Shown one piece after another: positions 8,465 to 16,831 of a stretch of DNA of 45,169 bases. Position 1 is the stretch's first letter, and every line of letters starts with the position of its first letter. The notes beneath the pieces were generated by a model, which searched no databases, was not told where the DNA came from, and worked only from the letters and a program-made list of their open reading frames with translations. Source of the stretch: Bacteroidales bacterium (GTDB lineage: Bacteria > Bacteroidota > Bacteroidia > Bacteroidales > VadinHA17); the NCBI GenBank assembly GCA_024763075.1, contig JANTGF010000028.1, positions 1-45,169 on the forward strand, in the 5' to 3' direction. A program made the position numbers and the translations under genes.

Positions 8465-9397
8465 ATGAATAACCCTTTAAAAAAACCAATATTTTTCGTG
8501 GCGGTATTTGCCCTCCTGATTACCGCTTGCCAATCTAATCAGGAAAAAAGTGGCTCGACTGAAAATATCGTATCAAAAACAAAACAATCAGCTCCGGACT
8601 TGGAAGAACCAGCAATAGAAGCCACTGTTGAAGAACTGCTGTTCGCTGCCGGTAATTACAATATTGAAGTTTTGGACGATATGATGTCAGACAAAGCGAT
8701 GCTTGGCATAAGCGGTTTAAAAGATGGCGTTTGGTCGAATTCGGAGATAGCTATTGGTGAATTCTTTGCAAGTGCTAAAAAAGGAGAACCAAGCCCTTAT
8801 TACGAAATTCCAAATGCCTACGACATTCTGGTAACCGAAGGGCGGATAGCATTGGTAAGGGCGGATGGTTTCGTTTATAGATATGGCGTCCCGCAAAACA
8901 AGGAAATAAACCACTTTACGCTGATGAAAGAAAACGGGAAATGGAAGATTTTAAACATTTCCTGGACGGTAGAGCGGGTACCGGAAGAGAAAAAGAAATT
9001 TGATTTGGAAATTTTCGCACGAAGCTATGCGCAGGCCTGGGGCAGCAAACGACCTGGTTTTGTAGCTTCCTATTTTGCAGAAGACGGAGCCATACAGGTA
9101 AATGACGGAGATCCGGCCATCGGGAGGGATGCCATCACCAAGGTGGCCCAGGGATTTATGACCGACCTGCCGGATATGATTGTCCGCTATGACAGCCTTG
9201 TTAGCAAGTTGAATGGAACTGAATTCCACTGGACTTTAATGGCCACCAACTCCGGTCCCGGTGGCACAGGCAACAAGGTGAAAGTGAGCGGATACGAATT
9301 TTGGCAACTGGATGGAAACGGATTCATCAAAAATTCCCAGGGTCATTTCGCATCAGAAGAGTACAAGCGGCAACTTGAGTTTGGTATTGATAATTAA
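8465..9397 (+). CDS. Lipoprotein with two SnoaL/NTF2-like domains, paralogue B
   Basis: The product is 310 aa from the ATG at 8465, chosen over an upstream ATG at 8429 (inside the hydrolase gene) because it places the lipobox LLITAC at Cys22, exactly as in the paralogue at 5461. The two NTF2-like domains have the same boundaries as in paralogue A. The C-terminal domain keeps long identical stretches with paralogue A, for example GFMTDLPDMIV, TNSGPGGTGNKVKVSGYEFW and FIKNSQGHF, while the N-terminal domain is only about half identical. Differential selection or gene conversion of the 3' half are possible reasons. The ligand is unknown. It is followed 43 nt later by a third SnoaL-like lipoprotein. 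Confidence 0.86.
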   Translation: MNNPLKKPIFFVAVFALLITACQSNQEKSGSTENIVSKTKQSAPDLEEPAIEATVEELLFAAGNYNIEVLDDMMSDKAMLGISGLKDGVWSNSEIAIGEFFASAKKGEPSPYYEIPNAYDILVTEGRIALVRADGFVYRYGVPQNKEINHFTLMKENGKWKILNISWTVERVPEEKKKFDLEIFARSYAQAWGSKRPGFVASYFAEDGAIQVNDGDPAIGRDAITKVAQGFMTDLPDMIVRYDSLVSKLNGTEFHWTLMATNSGPGGTGNKVKVSGYEFWQLDGNGFIKNSQGHFASEEYKRQLEFGIDN

Positions 9398-9440
9398 CGC
9401 AAAAAGGCAAATTCTTAAAAATCATCTACAAAAAAAACTT

Positions 9441-9932
9441 ATGAAATTCACATCCATTACATCAAAAATTAAAATGCTGGGTTTGCTTACATTCTTAACC
9501 ATTACGCTTGTCAACTGTAATCAACCCAGAAACGAAACAAGCTCGTTCGATTTGGGAAAAGCAAAAAGTGAAATAAGGTCACGTCTGAATTTATATGAGG
9601 AAGCTATGGCAAAAGGGGATAAAGATGCCCTGGGAAATATGTATGCAAAAGATGCCGAGATATTTCATGATGGAAAAGCGAATACTATTGGCAGAGAAAA
9701 CATTACTAAAGTTTTTGAAGGCTGGGCCCGGGATAGTGTTATCAGTAAATTCACAACAACGGGGCTATGGGGAAATGAAGACTTGCTGGTAGAACAGGGG
9801 ACCGGATATTTTGGGCAGGCAAACGGTAATTGGAAATCGACCGGAAAATACTTATTGGTTTGGAAGAGTGTACATGGAGAATGGAAAATTTTTCGGGACA
9901 CCTGGTTTTCAGATCCAAAAGCTGAAGAATAA
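9441..9932 (+). CDS. Single-domain DUF4440/SnoaL-like lipoprotein
   Basis: The product is 163 aa from the ATG at 9441; this start gives a short basic N-terminus, a hydrophobic run and a lipobox LVNC (Cys26). The frame is open upstream into the preceding gene, but that part has no signal character. One NTF2-like domain follows (about 45-155): SRLNLYEEAMAKGDKDALG, MYAKDAEIFHDGK, IGRENITKVFEGW, GKYLLVWKSVHGEWKIFRDTW, the usual DUF4440 pattern. It may bind a small ligand in the periplasm. It sits between the double-domain lipoprotein and a DUF6090 pair, extending the array pattern. Confidence 0.85.
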   Translation: MKFTSITSKIKMLGLLTFLTITLVNCNQPRNETSSFDLGKAKSEIRSRLNLYEEAMAKGDKDALGNMYAKDAEIFHDGKANTIGRENITKVFEGWARDSVISKFTTTGLWGNEDLLVEQGTGYFGQANGNWKSTGKYLLVWKSVHGEWKIFRDTWFSDPKAEE

Positions 9933-9983
9933 AAACTTAACGAACAATGTGTCGAGATGATGTCCACAACAAACTAATAACCA

Positions 9984-10718
9984 ATGATTAATTTTTTTAG
10001 AAATATCCGCAAACAATACGCAGACGATAACCGCCCGATAAAATATATGCGCTATGCCATAGGTGAAATCGTACTGGTGGTGATTGGGATTTTGATTGCC
10101 TTGAGCATCAATACCTGGAATGAAAACAGAAAAGATGAACAAACTGTAATCATTTATCTTAAAGATCTCAAAAAAGAACTAACTGAACAGGTACAATCTC
10201 TGCAGAGTGTTTATATTGACAGATTTGATAAAAAAATTGAAGGACTTAAACTTGCAAGATCATATTATGAAGGTTCTTTTGAAATAACCGATACACTTAA
10301 TTTCCTGAGCTCTATTACTTATGGTGCTGCGGCAAGCTTAGGTATTTTACGCTTTAATCATAATGTATTTGAAAGTTTAAAAAGTACAGGAAATATTGGC
10401 CTTATTGAAAGCAGTTTAAGAAACAAAATTATGAGACATTACAATTACTCAAACCTTGTATCAACACTTTCTAAAGATCAAAGTAATAATTATCAGAACC
10501 TGATCAATTCATTTCGTCCTTTTAATACCAACAAGCCCGGATTTATAAGCAAATTTGATCAGGTAAAAATGCTACAGGCACTTAAAACTGACTATTTCAT
10601 TCAACAAACGAATATTGAATTATCGAATACATATCATAATATCGATAGGATAAACAAGTTGAAAAAAAGCGCAAATGAGTTGATTCAATTAATTAATGAA
10701 CACTTGAATAATGATTAA
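9984..10718 (+). CDS. DUF6090-family membrane protein, copy 3
   Basis: The product is 244 aa. The anchor is MRYAIGEIVLVVIGILIAL preceded by a basic start (FFRNIRKQYADDNRPIKY) and followed by SINTWNENRK. The distal part contains a helical DLKKELTEQVQSLQSVY stretch and an ESLKSTGNIGLIESSLRNKI segment; similar LKSTG/SIIQS-type segments recur in DUF6090 copies even where overall similarity is weak. It is more closely related in the anchor to copy 4 (38 of 48 positions by hand count) than to copies 1 and 2. The stop lies 8 nt inside copy 4, so the pair is translationally coupled. Confidence 0.88.
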   Translation: MINFFRNIRKQYADDNRPIKYMRYAIGEIVLVVIGILIALSINTWNENRKDEQTVIIYLKDLKKELTEQVQSLQSVYIDRFDKKIEGLKLARSYYEGSFEITDTLNFLSSITYGAAASLGILRFNHNVFESLKSTGNIGLIESSLRNKIMRHYNYSNLVSTLSKDQSNNYQNLINSFRPFNTNKPGFISKFDQVKMLQALKTDYFIQQTNIELSNTYHNIDRINKLKKSANELIQLINEHLNND

Positions 10719-11469
10719 TTTCTATAGAAAAATCCGAAAACAACTGGCTGACGAAAACAAGCCCGTAAAGTATATGCGATATGCCATTGGCGAAATTGTG
10801 CTGGTGGTTATCGGGATTCTCATTGCGCTAAGCATCAATAACTGGAGCCAGAAAAGAATTGAGGAAAAGAATGCTGGTTCACTTTCAAACAGGTTGTTAA
10901 TAGAAATCAGAAAAAACAAAAAAGAACTCGATGAACAAATTATTAGAATTTCCGATTTGCAAACAGAAGCTAAATCCTTACTGATGTTATTCGGTCCGGA
11001 TTACGAAAATATAAACAGCAGGTTGTTGGATAGTCTTATTTACGGCATTATATCGACACCCCTATATAATTCTAATTCTCCAACTTTGGATGAAGCCTTA
11101 AATACAGGCCAGGTTTCTATTATTCAGTCCGATTCCCTTCGGGCTTTGTTGTATGATATCCCAAAAAAAATTAATGGAATTAAAAACTATGAAGATGAAA
11201 TGACCCGGGATATTGAGTACAATTTTATGCCCTTTTTATATAACAAAATATCATTCAGACAGATGGACGAAGAGTTTTCAGATAAATTTGATGTAAATGA
11301 ACGAAGCAATTTAAGTCACTTTGATAATAGAAAGATATTACTTGAAAGGAAATTTGAAAATATGGTAGATAACAAATATTTTTTATTAGAAACTTTATTG
11401 ATGGGGTATAACGACTTACATGAAGTTTATGATATAATAATGCAGTTATTAGAAACGGATAAAATATAA
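10711..11469 (+). CDS. DUF6090-family membrane protein, copy 4
   Basis: The product is 252 aa, and its start overlaps the end of copy 3 by 8 nt. The anchor is MRYAIGEIVLVVIGILIAL plus SINNWSQKR; the rest is a long helical domain with a coiled-coil-like opening (SNRLLIEIRKNKKELDEQII) and a DEALNTGQVSIIQSDSLRALL segment that mirrors the ESLKSTGNIGLIESSLR segment of copy 3. It is the last gene of the array; more than 1 kb of gene-free sequence follows, and no terminator was seen directly after the stop. Function unknown. Confidence 0.88.
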   Translation: MINFYRKIRKQLADENKPVKYMRYAIGEIVLVVIGILIALSINNWSQKRIEEKNAGSLSNRLLIEIRKNKKELDEQIIRISDLQTEAKSLLMLFGPDYENINSRLLDSLIYGIISTPLYNSNSPTLDEALNTGQVSIIQSDSLRALLYDIPKKINGIKNYEDEMTRDIEYNFMPFLYNKISFRQMDEEFSDKFDVNERSNLSHFDNRKILLERKFENMVDNKYFLLETLLMGYNDLHEVYDIIMQLLETDKI

Positions 11470-12546
11470 AATTCTAATTTCAATTACTTCTACCACATGG
11501 AAATATAGCTTTGGAAAACCTGAAAACGAATTCAATCAGAATTTGTGAGAAGTAAGTTTAAGCTTTTGTAAAGTATAATTTATGAAAAAAATTGCTGCGA
11601 TCTACCAGGTCATGATGGGTCTTGGAGTGTGTTTGTTATCTTTTTGATAATGCTTATAATCAGACTTTTCTGAGAAAGTCAACTCCACTTAACTTAGCAA
11701 ACAAATATTTTAACATTTAGCAATAATCGAAAAATCATCCTATTTCAGACCCTGATAAAAGATCCTCGTTTACTGTGTAAATGGTGGAAAAAGTCAGGAA
11801 GTTGAAAAAGGCCTCTTTACCTTGGTCAAAGTCAATAGCCACAGTAATATGCGCCCTTCTTTTAGATGATGTGAAGGAATTTGATAAGTCAAATATTATT
11901 ATCAACCTTGCATTATATTAAATATATTATAAAGTATACTTGTAATAATATTAAATATGTTGTTTGACAGAAAACTATTACCGGTGATAAGGTCTTACAT
12001 TAAAACACCTGATATTATTGTAATACACGGACTGACAGATCGTTTGCTTTTGCACCGGATGTCCTTTTATAACATGGTGTTGTTTGTTTTCCGTAAATCC
12101 TTTTCTAGCGGTTGCTAAACTAAATCCCTGCAGGATTACTATTTTTTCAAAATTCAACATAGAAGGGTTTGCTGAATAATACTAAGTAAGCTAAATACCA
12201 ATATGTTATATAAATTAATGCGGTTAAAAGTGCAGGCTTTTTCAACAAATGAACAAATTAACCTGCATTATTTTGTTAGCCTGTAGCACATCATCTTCCA
12301 GGTTGGCTTAGGAATCGCAGTCCATCCATTGACGAATAGCTTTTCCTTGCTGCCTTAAAACTGATATACTACCTGCTTTTTCAGTAAACTCTGTCTATTT
12401 TTTTCGTTTTTATCACCTGTTAATCAGCTAAATACGATTTTATATTAAAATAATTTTGATTTGGCGTAAGGGTAAATCATTTTTCATGTGTTTTAGGTTT
12501 GAAAACAAATTAAAATGAATTTATCAAACCATTAAAAACAGAAATC
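11470..12546. other. Gene-free, AT-rich stretch, probably decayed
   Basis: No credible gene was found in 1077 bp. Two very short frames look like beheaded export signals: 11582-11647 (MKKIAAIYQVMMGLGVCLLS, then Phe and stop) and 12249-12311 (MNKLTCIILLACS and a few residues, then stop). Both end just after the hydrophobic core, as expected from decayed lipoprotein or secreted-protein genes. A 60-codon minus-strand frame at 11978-12160 has no recognisable features. The segment around 11890-11960 is extremely AT-rich with repeated TATTAAATAT words. Confidence 0.5.
12451..12458 (+). promoter_or_regulatory. Putative -7 promoter element TAATTTTG
   Basis: TAATTTTG fits the Bacteroidota -7 consensus TAnnTTTG and lies 88 nt upstream of the lipoprotein start at 12547. 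No convincing -33 TTTG was seen at the right distance, so support is weak. Confidence 0.3.
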
Positions 12547-13653
12547 ATGAAAAAGTACAGTTTATTTACAATCGTTGCGTTAATGACAGGTATTCTTTTT
12601 TTTACCTCATGTCAGAAAGATGAGATCACCCAGCCGGTAAATGATGAAATCCTGCCGGAGAATTTTAAAGTTGATCTGCCCTCCGCCCTGAGTTATGAAT
12701 CTCTTTCCCTTAAAAGTGCAAATGTTGATACTCTGAAAGGAAATGAAGTATATCAGCATCTGGGTAATTTTATTCACATTGGTGAAACAGGTGCTGAAAT
12801 TATTCAGGAGATTATCCGGAACATCAGGGTTTTTAACATTAACAAACCCATGAGCATTTCTTATGTAAGTGAAGATGACGGAAGAGTAAAAAACCTGGTC
12901 GTAACAAGAAGTCCCTTTTATGACGGAGTGACCTGGGAGTTTAAAGCTACCATTACCGATGCAGAATCGGAAGGGAATGCTGACGGAGGAAAGGCCATCC
13001 AGATTTTCTGGAACCGGAACCCTATAAAAGGAATTGCACTGATGAAGCCTTACAATATTGACAGAAGGGAAAATGCGGATAATGAAGATGCTATGTACCG
13101 GGTGGATTACAGTGAGGCAGGTGAGCACGGATACAATGCTGAGATGACCGTATATGCAGCCTACCTTAAGCTTGAAAATCCTCTGGATAATCCTTATTCA
13201 ATGAGCTCAATGAAAATGTTTGCCGGTAGAAAAGGAAATATCATAGATGTTTATGGAAATTCTGACCATCCGAATGCCATTCTTCTTTCGGGAAAAGCCG
13301 GATTTGACTGGGCTTTTATTGCCTCAGGTGATAAGGAAACAGACCTGGGTGTAGCAGAGGTTGGCCTTCCACCGGTAAATCTGGATGAGCCTTCACGTAA
13401 TGTACTGCTGGGATACTATTCATTGCAGAAGGTACTTACCCGCGAGATCTACGATGTATGGCCGGGAATTGATGAAGAAAGTGTGAATGCATTTTTATAT
13501 AATACGGCTGCTCCCGGTTATTTTGACTCAAACGGGTTTGTTTCCGGTGGAACTGCTCCCGGAACCGGTTATGAAACCATGGAAAGAAGGCTGAAGTGGC
13601 TGAGTCCGTATAATCCAAAAGAAATCACTACTTTGCAAATACAGTTTCAATAA
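12547..13653 (+). CDS. Lipoprotein of unknown function
   Basis: The product is 368 aa with a lipobox FFTSC (Cys22) followed by an acidic QKDE, a common Bacteroidota surface-lipoprotein start. I do not recognise a family. The body is rich in beta-strand-like and aromatic stretches (YDGVTWEFKATITDAE, IQIFWNRNPIKGIALM, EMTVYAAYLKLENP) and may be a beta-barrel or sandwich domain of about 330 residues. It appears to be a single-gene unit: gene-free sequence lies upstream and a strong intrinsic terminator follows 25 nt after the stop. Confidence 0.8.
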   Translation: MKKYSLFTIVALMTGILFFTSCQKDEITQPVNDEILPENFKVDLPSALSYESLSLKSANVDTLKGNEVYQHLGNFIHIGETGAEIIQEIIRNIRVFNINKPMSISYVSEDDGRVKNLVVTRSPFYDGVTWEFKATITDAESEGNADGGKAIQIFWNRNPIKGIALMKPYNIDRRENADNEDAMYRVDYSEAGEHGYNAEMTVYAAYLKLENPLDNPYSMSSMKMFAGRKGNIIDVYGNSDHPNAILLSGKAGFDWAFIASGDKETDLGVAEVGLPPVNLDEPSRNVLLGYYSLQKVLTREIYDVWPGIDEESVNAFLYNTAAPGYFDSNGFVSGGTAPGTGYETMERRLKWLSPYNPKEITTLQIQFQ

Positions 13654-13678
13654 CAGATAATAAAGCGATGAAAGGAGG

Positions 13679-13713
13679 GAGGCTGTCCAATAAAAAGGAC
13701 AGCCTCTTTTTTT
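13679..13713 (+). terminator. Intrinsic terminator after the unknown lipoprotein
   Basis: A 10-bp perfect stem (GAGGCTGTCC at 13679-13688 with GGACAGCCTC at 13697-13706) closes an 8-nt loop and is followed by seven T residues at 13707-13713. It ends the transcription unit of the gene at 12547. Confidence 0.92.
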
Positions 13714-13716
13714 ATT

Positions 13717-13724
13717 TAAATTTG
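13717..13724 (+). promoter_or_regulatory. Putative -7 promoter element TAAATTTG
   Basis: TAAATTTG fits the Bacteroidota TAnnTTTG consensus. It lies just after the terminator and 65 nt upstream of the TerB-like gene start. No clear -33 element was recognised, since the upstream position is occupied by the terminator. Confidence 0.3.
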
Positions 13725-13789
13725 TATTATGAAACCATAATTCGTATTTTTATCTTATCATTACAGAACTAAATTAACCGGGTTTTAGA

Positions 13790-14194
13790 ATGAATCGCAA
13801 TAAACTGGAAAAAATATCTCTGATTCAATCGTTGATAGGATTATCAAAGTCCGATCATAAATTTGATAATATTGAAAAAGCGTTTATTTCCAGAATTGCA
13901 GAAATGATAGGAATCAGCGAGGAACAACTCCGGAGCATTGAATCATCGGAAAAAGTTTCTGCTCCCCCTAAGTCAGAGTTTGCGAGAATTTTGCAGTTTC
14001 AACGCCTGATATTATTGATGTGTGTTGATGGGGAACCGGACAAAAATGAGAAGCTTTACATCAGGGATGTGGGAATCAGGATGGGGTTGAATCCCCAGGC
14101 CATTGAGGAAGTATTTGTGGCGATAAACAATTATCCCGATCATGTAATCCCTTCCCAGGTGATGATAGATATATTTACCAAATTTCATAATTAG
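13790..14194 (+). CDS. TerB-like (tellurite-resistance fold) protein
   Basis: The product is 134 aa, all helical, cytosolic, with no signal. Two similar halves each contain an acidic turn: LIGLSKSDHKFDNIEKAFISRIAEMIGI near 17-43 and LMCVDGEPDKNEKLYIRDVGIRMGL near 75-101. This matches the TerB/DjlA-N fold, in which paired acidic turns bind a divalent metal. TerB-like proteins occur with tellurite or stress systems, but no ter genes are near here, so this is a stand-alone member. It is likely its own transcript between a terminator and a gene-free stretch. Confidence 0.75.
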   Translation: MNRNKLEKISLIQSLIGLSKSDHKFDNIEKAFISRIAEMIGISEEQLRSIESSEKVSAPPKSEFARILQFQRLILLMCVDGEPDKNEKLYIRDVGIRMGLNPQAIEEVFVAINNYPDHVIPSQVMIDIFTKFHN

Positions 14195-14778
14195 TTTATG
14201 AATTTGAAAATCATGCCAAAAATTAAATTAGAGTAAACCAGTAGTATAATTAGTACGCCCATAAAATAAACCTTTGACTTGGGATTTTCGAGTTTACTGA
14301 GTACATTGGAGTGCTTTCGAAGTCTTTAAAATCAAGGAGTTTGCTTTTATAAATGATTGTTTTAAGGACGAGCATAACGAAGTAATCGGTAAGTATGGAT
14401 AAACATTAATTAATTGTAAATATATGAAACCCGAATCGCTGGTATAATATATTTAAAGGTGCAGCTACAAAAGAACATGTATATTTGAATCAATTATTGA
14501 TATTTTAGCAGATTTTAAAAGTGTGGTGGCAGGAAAATTTGGGCCGGGCCGGCGTTGGGATGTGGGGGGAAGGATTAAATTTTTGCCATGGGCATCCCTT
14601 CGGGGCTTGACTTTTTTGTTTCGTTTTTGTGTCAAGACAAAAATGAAAGCTCGTCTGGCCTTACTCCGCTGTAGCGGCTACGCGCAGCGCCGTCCGCTTG
14701 CGGCCGACGGAAGGCGATGCAAGACATTGTTGAAATTTACAAATAATTGTTTATCAGATATTAAAAAAATATATACAA
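14195..14778. other. Gene-free stretch with coding-like remnant and GC-rich island
   Basis: No intact gene was found in 584 bp. Around 14312-14402 a short frame reads AFEVFKIKEFAFINDCFKD and so on, then stops; it looks like a gene remnant but has no recognisable family. The distal part holds the GC-rich palindromic island listed separately. No strong terminator was seen. Confidence 0.5.
14523..14725. repeat. GC-rich island with several hairpins, likely interspersed repeat
   Basis: Base composition rises sharply compared with the AT-rich flanks. Dyads visible by eye: TTTCGTTTTTG at 14619-14629 with CAAAAATGAAA at 14638-14648 (one mismatch), CCGCTGTAGCGG, and CCGTCCGC/GCGGCCGACGG with small bulges. 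A frame runs through it but encodes an arginine-rich, low-complexity product (CSGYAQRRPLAADGRR) typical of spurious translation of such repeats. Similar GC-rich intergenic repeats are common in Bacteroidota genomes (recalled, not checked). Confidence 0.5.
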
Positions 14779-16008
14779 ATGAAAAAATTAAAAAAGCACA
14801 CAAACAGATATACACAGATCTTTCAATGGGCCTTCATCTGGACCATGGTACTATTTATAGCGGCATGCCATAAAGATACGGAAGAACCGGTGGTGAATGA
14901 AAGAGGGGATTTGATTAGTTCTACCTATAATTTAAAATATACCGCAAGTGATATCCGGGCGATCCTTAATTTATATGATGTTGATGTCGATGTGAATGTT
15001 CAGTATGATGTAAGTGTGTATAAAGTACTTTATTATACGCCCGGTCCGGACGGAACATTACTGGAAGCTTCCGGGGCAATGATGGTACCTGATGTATCCG
15101 AAGAACTCCCCGCAATTAGTTTTCATCATGGTACGGAAACAAAAAGAAACCTTGTTGCATCGGTAAGCCCCGTTATTACCGGAGAGGGTGTGGCCGGACT
15201 TGTTTCTGCTTCCCTGGGTTTTGTTTCTTTCCTTCCGGATTATCTGGGGCTGGGAGATTCTGATATTTTGCATCCATACCTTCACGCAGATCTTTCAGCC
15301 GGTGCGGTTATTGATTTATTGAGGGCAGGTAATGCTTACTGTGAGGAAAACGGAATATTGTTGAATGGTGATCTGTACCTGGGAGGGTACTCTGAAGGAG
15401 GCTACGTAACGCTTGCAGCGCAGAGGGAGATTGAAAAGCAGCTTTCTTTTGAATTTCATATTGTGGCTTGTGCCCCACAGGCCGGCCCGTATGACCTGTA
15501 CGAAACAGCCCTGTATTTCTTAAACCTGGAAGAATATCCTGAACCTACTTTCCTTGCTTACATGCTGACTGCCTACAATGATATTTATGGCTGGAACCGC
15601 CTGGCTGAAATTTTTAATGAACCATACGCGGCAAAAATGCCTGACCTTTTTGACGGAACCCGTACAAGTGGTGAGATTAAAAATGCCTTACCAACTAAAA
15701 TAAATGAACTGATCCAACAAAGTTTCATGGATGGCATAGAGGATGGTTCTGAAAAAGCTTTTCTGGATGCTTTAAAAGAAAATACCTTACTGGACTGGAC
15801 ACCCCAGGCACCCATCCGGTTTTATCATAGTAACGGAGATGAAGTGGTACCTTATCAGAACATGTTAACCGCAGCACAGGAGCTGAAAAAGAACGGGGCA
15901 GCTAAAATTGAAACGGTTACCATTGAAGGTTTGCATCACAGCAAAGCCAGTCTGCCGGCAGTAACCCAAATGATAGAGTGGTTTGATTCCCTGAGAGTAA
16001 GCAGGTAG
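14779..16008 (+). CDS. Alpha/beta-hydrolase lipoprotein (secreted lipase/esterase-like)
   Basis: The product is 409 aa; a long basic N-terminus precedes a hydrophobic run and lipobox FIAAC (Cys30). The catalytic core shows SFHHGTE (oxyanion region, near 114-120), PDYLGLGDS (153-161), the nucleophile elbow GGYSEGG with Ser205, an acid in SNGDEVVP, and His in the C-terminal GLHHSKA. This resembles secreted lipase/tannase-like hydrolases that act outside the cell on esters; the substrate is not predictable. The gene follows the GC-rich island and converges on the outer-membrane-protein gene at 16162. Confidence 0.85.
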   Translation: MKKLKKHTNRYTQIFQWAFIWTMVLFIAACHKDTEEPVVNERGDLISSTYNLKYTASDIRAILNLYDVDVDVNVQYDVSVYKVLYYTPGPDGTLLEASGAMMVPDVSEELPAISFHHGTETKRNLVASVSPVITGEGVAGLVSASLGFVSFLPDYLGLGDSDILHPYLHADLSAGAVIDLLRAGNAYCEENGILLNGDLYLGGYSEGGYVTLAAQREIEKQLSFEFHIVACAPQAGPYDLYETALYFLNLEEYPEPTFLAYMLTAYNDIYGWNRLAEIFNEPYAAKMPDLFDGTRTSGEIKNALPTKINELIQQSFMDGIEDGSEKAFLDALKENTLLDWTPQAPIRFYHSNGDEVVPYQNMLTAAQELKKNGAAKIETVTIEGLHHSKASLPAVTQMIEWFDSLRVSR

Positions 16009-16096
16009 ACTACCCTCATTTCAATTTGCGAGTTTCTTTTCTTATAAGGTATAATAGAAAAAAAGTAGGCTGTTTTTTTTGACAGTTTTGACCTTC

Positions 16097-16113
16097 TAGA
16101 AATATGATTTCTA
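16097..16113. terminator. Weak hairpin between convergent genes
   Basis: TAGAAAT (16097-16103) pairs with ATTTCTA (16107-16113) across a 3-nt loop, followed on the plus strand by a T-rich stretch. It lies between the convergent genes ending at 16008 and 16162 and could terminate the plus-strand unit. The stem is AT-rich and weak. Confidence 0.3.
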
Positions 16114-16161
16114 TCTTTGTTTTTATCAAGTTAAAAGGAGGCAGGCTCTGCTGTGGCAGGA

Positions 16162-16806
16162 TTAAAATTTCCCGAATTTAAGAGTAAGGTTGGCCGAAAA
16201 ACCCCGCATAACGTCAGGAGATACCACCGAATTCCCAATTCTGTCATACAGGGCAATGTCGGGAGTAAAACGGTAATTTATCCCGAGGGCTATTCTGAAG
16301 AAATGCACAATGTTCAATTCCAGTTCTGCACCGGGGACAAAAATAAAGTAAGCTGCAACGTTATTCTCATATGGTTCCCAATAATTGTAATCTTCGATCC
16401 ATGTTAATCCGCCGGCACCGATTAAAACAGGAAAAGATACGTGTACCGGAGATTTAGGCCAGACAATTGGTTCGATAAGCAGGCCTCCGAAACCACCGGC
16501 CAGTCCTCCTCCCGAATTACCGGACATATGATTCAGGTCATTACCAAATCCGTAACCGGCTAACCCCAGCACAAGGCCATGATCAATCACCCAGCCACCC
16601 CTCATGCCTGAAATAAAAGTATCCTTGTTGTTTATTTTTGTATATCCGAATGAAATGCCACCATAGCCGCCATTGGAGGCCGGTTTTTTAAAAATGGTAT
16701 TGATTTCATCTTTTTGATTCAGCGTTTTGTATTCATTTTCTTCCTGACCAAAGGTTAAAAAAGAGGTTAACATTAAAATTGCTGTGAGAACTGTAACTTT
16801 TTTCAT
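16162..16806 (-). CDS. Outer-membrane beta-barrel-like protein of the ECF operon
   Basis: The product is 214 aa with a Sec signal peptide (cleavage after LTFG, before QEEN). Alternating hydrophobic/polar strands and glycine-rich turns (GGYGGISFGYTKIN, GGLAGGFGGLLIEP, ALGINYRFTPDIALYDR) and a terminal aromatic residue (LTLKFGKF) suggest a small outer-membrane beta-barrel. It is the last gene of the sigma/anti-sigma/DUF4097-like operon, 25 nt after the previous gene. Small outer-membrane proteins are frequent final genes of such ECF modules in Bacteroidota, so it may be the main output of the regulator (inference). Confidence 0.8.
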   Translation of the reverse strand: MKKVTVLTAILMLTSFLTFGQEENEYKTLNQKDEINTIFKKPASNGGYGGISFGYTKINNKDTFISGMRGGWVIDHGLVLGLAGYGFGNDLNHMSGNSGGGLAGGFGGLLIEPIVWPKSPVHVSFPVLIGAGGLTWIEDYNYWEPYENNVAAYFIFVPGAELELNIVHFFRIALGINYRFTPDIALYDRIGNSVVSPDVMRGFSANLTLKFGKF

Positions 16807-16831
16807 TTTATTTTAAGATTATTGTTTATAA

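Noticed and set aside
11978-12160. 60-codon minus-strand frame in the gene-free kilobase
   Set aside because: Short, no motif, unlike neighbouring coding sequence; judged chance.
14523-14873. Open frame through the GC-rich island
   Set aside because: The product is low-complexity and arginine-rich, overlaps the well-supported hydrolase start at 14779, and tracks the palindromes.
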